NCBI GenBank assembly: GCA_900554705.1 | Contig: USIH01000029.1 | Span: 1 to 18,435, forward strand | Direction of reading: 5' to 3' | Length of the DNA: 18,435 nucleotides | Origin: an uncultured Eubacteriales bacterium | GTDB taxonomy: Bacteria > Bacillota > Clostridia > Oscillospirales > Oscillospiraceae | Shown: one piece after another, positions 15,686-18,435 of the stretch | Layout: each line of letters opens with the position of its first letter | How positions within the stretch are numbered: position 1 is the stretch's first letter | Translations under genes and position numbers: made by a program | Notes under the pieces: generated by a model | The model's database searches: none | Seen by the model: the letters and a program-made list of their open reading frames with translations, nothing else | Told to the model about the DNA's origin: nothing

Positions 15686-16649
15686 ACAGATCATCAATGT
15701 GTTCGGCTCTTTTGACGAAAATATCAAGCGCATCGAACAGACCTATGATGTCCGCATCACCAATCGCGGCACGGAGCTGAAGGTGAGCGGCGGTGAGGAG
15801 GAGGTCGACCGCGCTGCGCGCGCGATCGAAGGACTTTTGACGCTGGCGGCCAAGGGAGAACCCGTGGATGAGCAGAAGGTGCGCTATGTGTTGGAGCTGG
15901 TCAACAGCGGCAACGACGACAAGATCAACGACATGGCCAAGGATGTCGTTTGCATCACCGCAAAGGGAAAGCCGATCAAGGCAAAAACGCTCGGTCAGCA
16001 GCGCTATATGAAAGCGATCGGTAAGAATACCATTACCATCGGCGTCGGCCCTGCCGGAACGGGAAAAACTTACCTTGCCGTTGCGGCGGCAGTCGCCGCG
16101 TTTCGAGCCAAAACGGTCAACCGCATTATCCTCACCCGACCGGCGGTCGAGGCGGGGGAGCGGCTGGGTTTCCTGCCGGGCGATCTACAAAACAAGGTCG
16201 ATCCCTATCTGCGTCCGCTTTACGATGCGCTTTATGATATGCTCGGGGCGGAGACCTACCAAAAATATCTGGAGCGCGGCAACATCGAGGTCGCGCCGCT
16301 GGCGTATATGCGCGGGCGCACGCTCGACGACAGCTTTATTATCCTCGATGAGGCGCAGAACACGACGCGCGAACAGATGAAGATGTTCCTGACCCGCCTC
16401 GGCTTTGGCTCTAAAATCGTGATTACCGGTGACATTACCCAGATCGACCTGCCGACGGACAAAACCAGCGGCCTTAAGGACGCGGTGCGCATTCTTGAGA
16501 ACATTCCGGATATTGCGATCTGCCGCCTGACGGCGAGTGACGTTGTCCGTCATGCGCTTGTGCAGCAGATCATCGCGGCGTATGAAAAGGGAGAAAAGAC
16601 GCAGCTTCCGGCACAAAAAAAGGTTTACAGAAAGAAGTTTGACCGATGA
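15651..16649 (+). CDS. phoH: PhoH family ATPase
   Basis: A 332-residue cytoplasmic P-loop protein. The N-terminal KH-like region is followed by Walker A GPAGTGKT (133-140), RPAVEAGERLGFLPGD, and a Walker B ILDEAQN (231-237), then TGDITQIDLP. It is thought to be an RNA-linked ATPase or helicase because it is consistently coupled with YbeY. GGAG (15641-15644) lies 6 bases before ATG 15651, inside the last part of yqfD, so the genes overlap by 35 bases. Its stop overlaps the ybeY start as ATGA. The assignment is secure; the exact biochemical role in this organism is not known from sequence. Confidence 0.95.
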   Translation: MSERMINAERIEQIINVFGSFDENIKRIEQTYDVRITNRGTELKVSGGEEEVDRAARAIEGLLTLAAKGEPVDEQKVRYVLELVNSGNDDKINDMAKDVVCITAKGKPIKAKTLGQQRYMKAIGKNTITIGVGPAGTGKTYLAVAAAVAAFRAKTVNRIILTRPAVEAGERLGFLPGDLQNKVDPYLRPLYDALYDMLGAETYQKYLERGNIEVAPLAYMRGRTLDDSFIILDEAQNTTREQMKMFLTRLGFGSKIVITGDITQIDLPTDKTSGLKDAVRILENIPDIAICRLTASDVVRHALVQQIIAAYEKGEKTQLPAQKKVYRKKFDR

Positions 16650-17140
16650 AACATCGAATTTTGATCCGCTACACCAACCGAAAGGACAACAGTCCGGCGC
16701 TTTCCGTGCACTTGCAGCGCTGCATTCGTACCGCCTTGGAAGAGCAGGGCGTCTTCGTCCCGTGCGAGATCAACGTGCTTGTTACGGATGATGCGACGAT
16801 ACGGACGATCAACCGCACAACGCGCGGGATCGACCGCGAGACGGACGTGCTGTCTTTCCCGATGTTTGAGTTTACGGCGGGCGCGTTTCCGTCCGATGTC
16901 AGCGACCTCTTGGATCCTCAGAGCGGGATGCTGCCGCTTGGGGATATGTGCATTTCCATTGAGCGGGCGAAGGATCAGGCAAAGCGCTTTGGCAACACGC
17001 TGAAACGGGAGGTCGGATACCTGACCATTCATTCCATTCTGCACCTGCTTGGCTACGACCATGTGGATGAGGGCGAGATGAAGCGGCAGATGCGGATACG
17101 CGAGGAACAGATCGCTGCCAAATTGGGGCTGACGCGATGA
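16646..17140 (+). CDS. ybeY: rRNA maturation endoribonuclease YbeY
   Basis: A 164-residue zinc metalloprotein that helps process 16S rRNA and check ribosomes. The signature HSILHLLGYDH gives the zinc ligands His129, His133 and His139, and the upstream RETDVLSFPMFE segment is also typical. Length is normal. It starts in an ATGA overlap with phoH and ends in an ATGA overlap with the GNAT gene, so it sits in a tightly coupled operon with PhoH and Era, both of which also act on RNA or ribosomes. Confidence 0.96.
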   Translation: MKHRILIRYTNRKDNSPALSVHLQRCIRTALEEQGVFVPCEINVLVTDDATIRTINRTTRGIDRETDVLSFPMFEFTAGAFPSDVSDLLDPQSGMLPLGDMCISIERAKDQAKRFGNTLKREVGYLTIHSILHLLGYDHVDEGEMKRQMRIREEQIAAKLGLTR

Positions 17141-17643
17141 TCACCTTCTTAAGAGCCATGCAAGCGGATGTCCCGCTCCTTTCGGAGACGCGCAGACGCG
17201 CATGGGACGCGACGTATCGCGGCATTTATGAGGACGAGCAGATCGACGCTTTTGATTATGCACTGCACCACCAGAAAGACGCGCTGCGGATCGCGCAGCA
17301 GACAGTCTACCTGATGATGGACGGCGCGCAGTGTGCCGGATACTTTTACTATGGCGCGTTTCCCAACGGTGTGTATAAGGATTTTGAACTTTGCCTGAAC
17401 TCACTGTATATCCTGCCGCCGTATCAGGGCATGGGACTCGGACGCCGCGTCTTTGCGCATATGCGCGAGGTCTGCCGGGCGCGCGGCCTGACGAAATTCT
17501 TTTGCGGCTGCAATATCCATAATCGGAACGCGCAGGCGTTTTACCGCAAAATGGGCGGCATCGTCGGAAAGGTCGACGGGGGTCATACGCGGAAAGCAGA
17601 AGATCAAATGTACTTTGAATTTTATATAGGAGAAACAAAATGA
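17137..17643 (+). CDS. GNAT family N-acetyltransferase
   Basis: A 168-residue protein. Motif A, YILPPYQGMGLGRRVFAHM (91-109), contains the QGMGLG acetyl-CoA pyrophosphate loop. A later NIHNRNAQAFYRKMGG (about 126-141) is motif B with the usual Asn-Ala-x-x-Phe-Tyr. It transfers an acetyl group to an unknown amine. It sits between ybeY and era with start/stop overlaps on both sides (ATGA each). Because of this position, a ribosomal or ribosome-associated substrate is worth considering, though many GNATs act on small molecules and context alone cannot decide. It is not RimI, which is normally near tsaB/tsaD. Confidence 0.9.
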   Translation: MITFLRAMQADVPLLSETRRRAWDATYRGIYEDEQIDAFDYALHHQKDALRIAQQTVYLMMDGAQCAGYFYYGAFPNGVYKDFELCLNSLYILPPYQGMGLGRRVFAHMREVCRARGLTKFFCGCNIHNRNAQAFYRKMGGIVGKVDGGHTRKAEDQMYFEFYIGETK

Positions 17644-18435
17644 AGCAGAAATCTGCAATCATCACCATTGCCGGACGGCCGAATGTGGGAAAATCCACCC
17701 TAATCAATCATCTGGCCGGTGAGAAGATCGCCATTGTGTCGCATAAACCGCAGACGACAAGAAACCGTATCTGTGGCGTCATTACACGCGGAGATACACA
17801 GCTTGTCTTCATGGACACGCCCGGATTCCATAAGCCGCGCACGAAGCTCGGCGATTATATGGTCGGCGTTGTGAAGGAGTCGGTCGCGGATGTGGATGTT
17901 GTCCTGCTGCTGGTCGACCCGATCGCGAACGTCGGACAGCAGGAGGAGGCACTGATCGAACAGATCAAGGCGAGCGGCGCGCCTGCGATTTTGGTGATCA
18001 ACAAGATCGACACCGTGCCGGAAAAGGAGAAGCTCCTTGCGGTGATCGCTGCGTACCAGCAGGCGTTTTCCTTTGACGCGGTGATCCCCATTGCGGCAAA
18101 ATTCGGAGACGGTGTGCAGACGCTTCTCAAAGAGTGCGAGAAATATGCCGCAGAAAGCCCGTTTTTCTTTCCGGAGGATATGACCTCCGATCAGCCGGAG
18201 CGTCAGGTGATCGCTGAGATCATTCGGGAAAAGCTGCTCTGGAATCTGGAGCGCGAGATCCCGCACGGAACGGCGGTCGAGATCACGAAGTTTTCCGAGC
18301 GGGATAACGGCGTGGTCGACGTGGACGCTACGATCTACTGCGAGAAGGCGAGCCACAAGGGGATCATCATCGGCAAGCAGGGCGCGATGCTCAAGAAGAT
18401 CGGCGAGCTTGCGCGGCAGGACATCGAGCGCTTCA
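17640..18435 (+). CDS. era: GTPase Era (3' end outside window)
   Basis: The first 265 residues of a protein that should be about 300 long. It has all GTPase motifs: G1 GRPNVGKS (12-19), the Era-specific switch region with KPQTTRNR (36-43), G3 DTPG (59-62), G4 NKID (121-124). It also has the C-terminal KH domain with GKQG (245-248) that binds 16S rRNA during 30S assembly. The start ATG 17640 overlaps the GNAT stop by four bases (ATGA) and GGAGA lies a few bases upstream. The right window edge cuts the gene in the KH domain. Confidence 0.96.
   Translation, partial: MKQKSAIITIAGRPNVGKSTLINHLAGEKIAIVSHKPQTTRNRICGVITRGDTQLVFMDTPGFHKPRTKLGDYMVGVVKESVADVDVVLLLVDPIANVGQQEEALIEQIKASGAPAILVINKIDTVPEKEKLLAVIAAYQQAFSFDAVIPIAAKFGDGVQTLLKECEKYAAESPFFFPEDMTSDQPERQVIAEIIREKLLWNLEREIPHGTAVEITKFSERDNGVVDVDATIYCEKASHKGIIIGKQGAMLKKIGELARQDIERF

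Overview
The window looks like a chromosomal segment from an endospore-forming, moderately GC-rich member of the Clostridia (Oscillospiraceae or Ruminococcaceae type). I infer this from the sporulation genes yqfC, yqfD and a ylbJ-like gene, the phoH-ybeY-era block, the GH25 and InlB-repeat surface proteins, and the strong AGGAGG-type ribosome binding sites. No rRNA, tRNA, CRISPR array, insertion sequence or phage gene was seen. Coding density is very high, and the longest gene-free stretch is about 196 bases.

Left part (1-6482): two large secreted proteins are transcribed divergently from a 196-base region. The minus-strand gene runs off the left edge. It has a signal peptide, a domain that looks like a clan CD (caspase/gingipain-type) peptidase, InlB-type repeats, cysteine-pair segments and two copies of a roughly 145-residue module. 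The plus-strand gene is a GH25 muramidase with five Ig-like repeats, a cysteine-pair segment and a C-terminal module that resembles the one in its neighbour.

Middle part (6571-10241): an HprK-related kinase, a PqqD-like small protein, an S24/S26-type Ser-His peptidase, a hairpin, a PF14907-type nucleotidyltransferase and an RmlA-type sugar nucleotidyltransferase. In characterised lasso-peptide clusters, a kinase of this type and a nucleotidyltransferase of this type phosphorylate a peptide and then add sugar to the phosphate. Here no precursor peptide, cyclase or transporter is visible. This is the best candidate in the window for an undescribed modification system.

Next (10238-12847): the conserved pair of a TIGR03960-type B12-binding/radical SAM protein and a TIGR03936/DUF2344 protein, followed by a 48-residue cysteine protein, all overlapping by a few bases. 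A perfect 16-bp hairpin ends this run and faces a convergent minus-strand operon (ylbJ-like gene plus a 69-residue cysteine protein).

Right part (14196-18435): yqfC-yqfD-phoH-ybeY-GNAT-era, almost entirely coupled by start/stop overlaps. It couples spore-coat-stage sporulation proteins to ribosome maturation factors. The GNAT sits where dgkA/cdd are often found. era is cut by the right edge.
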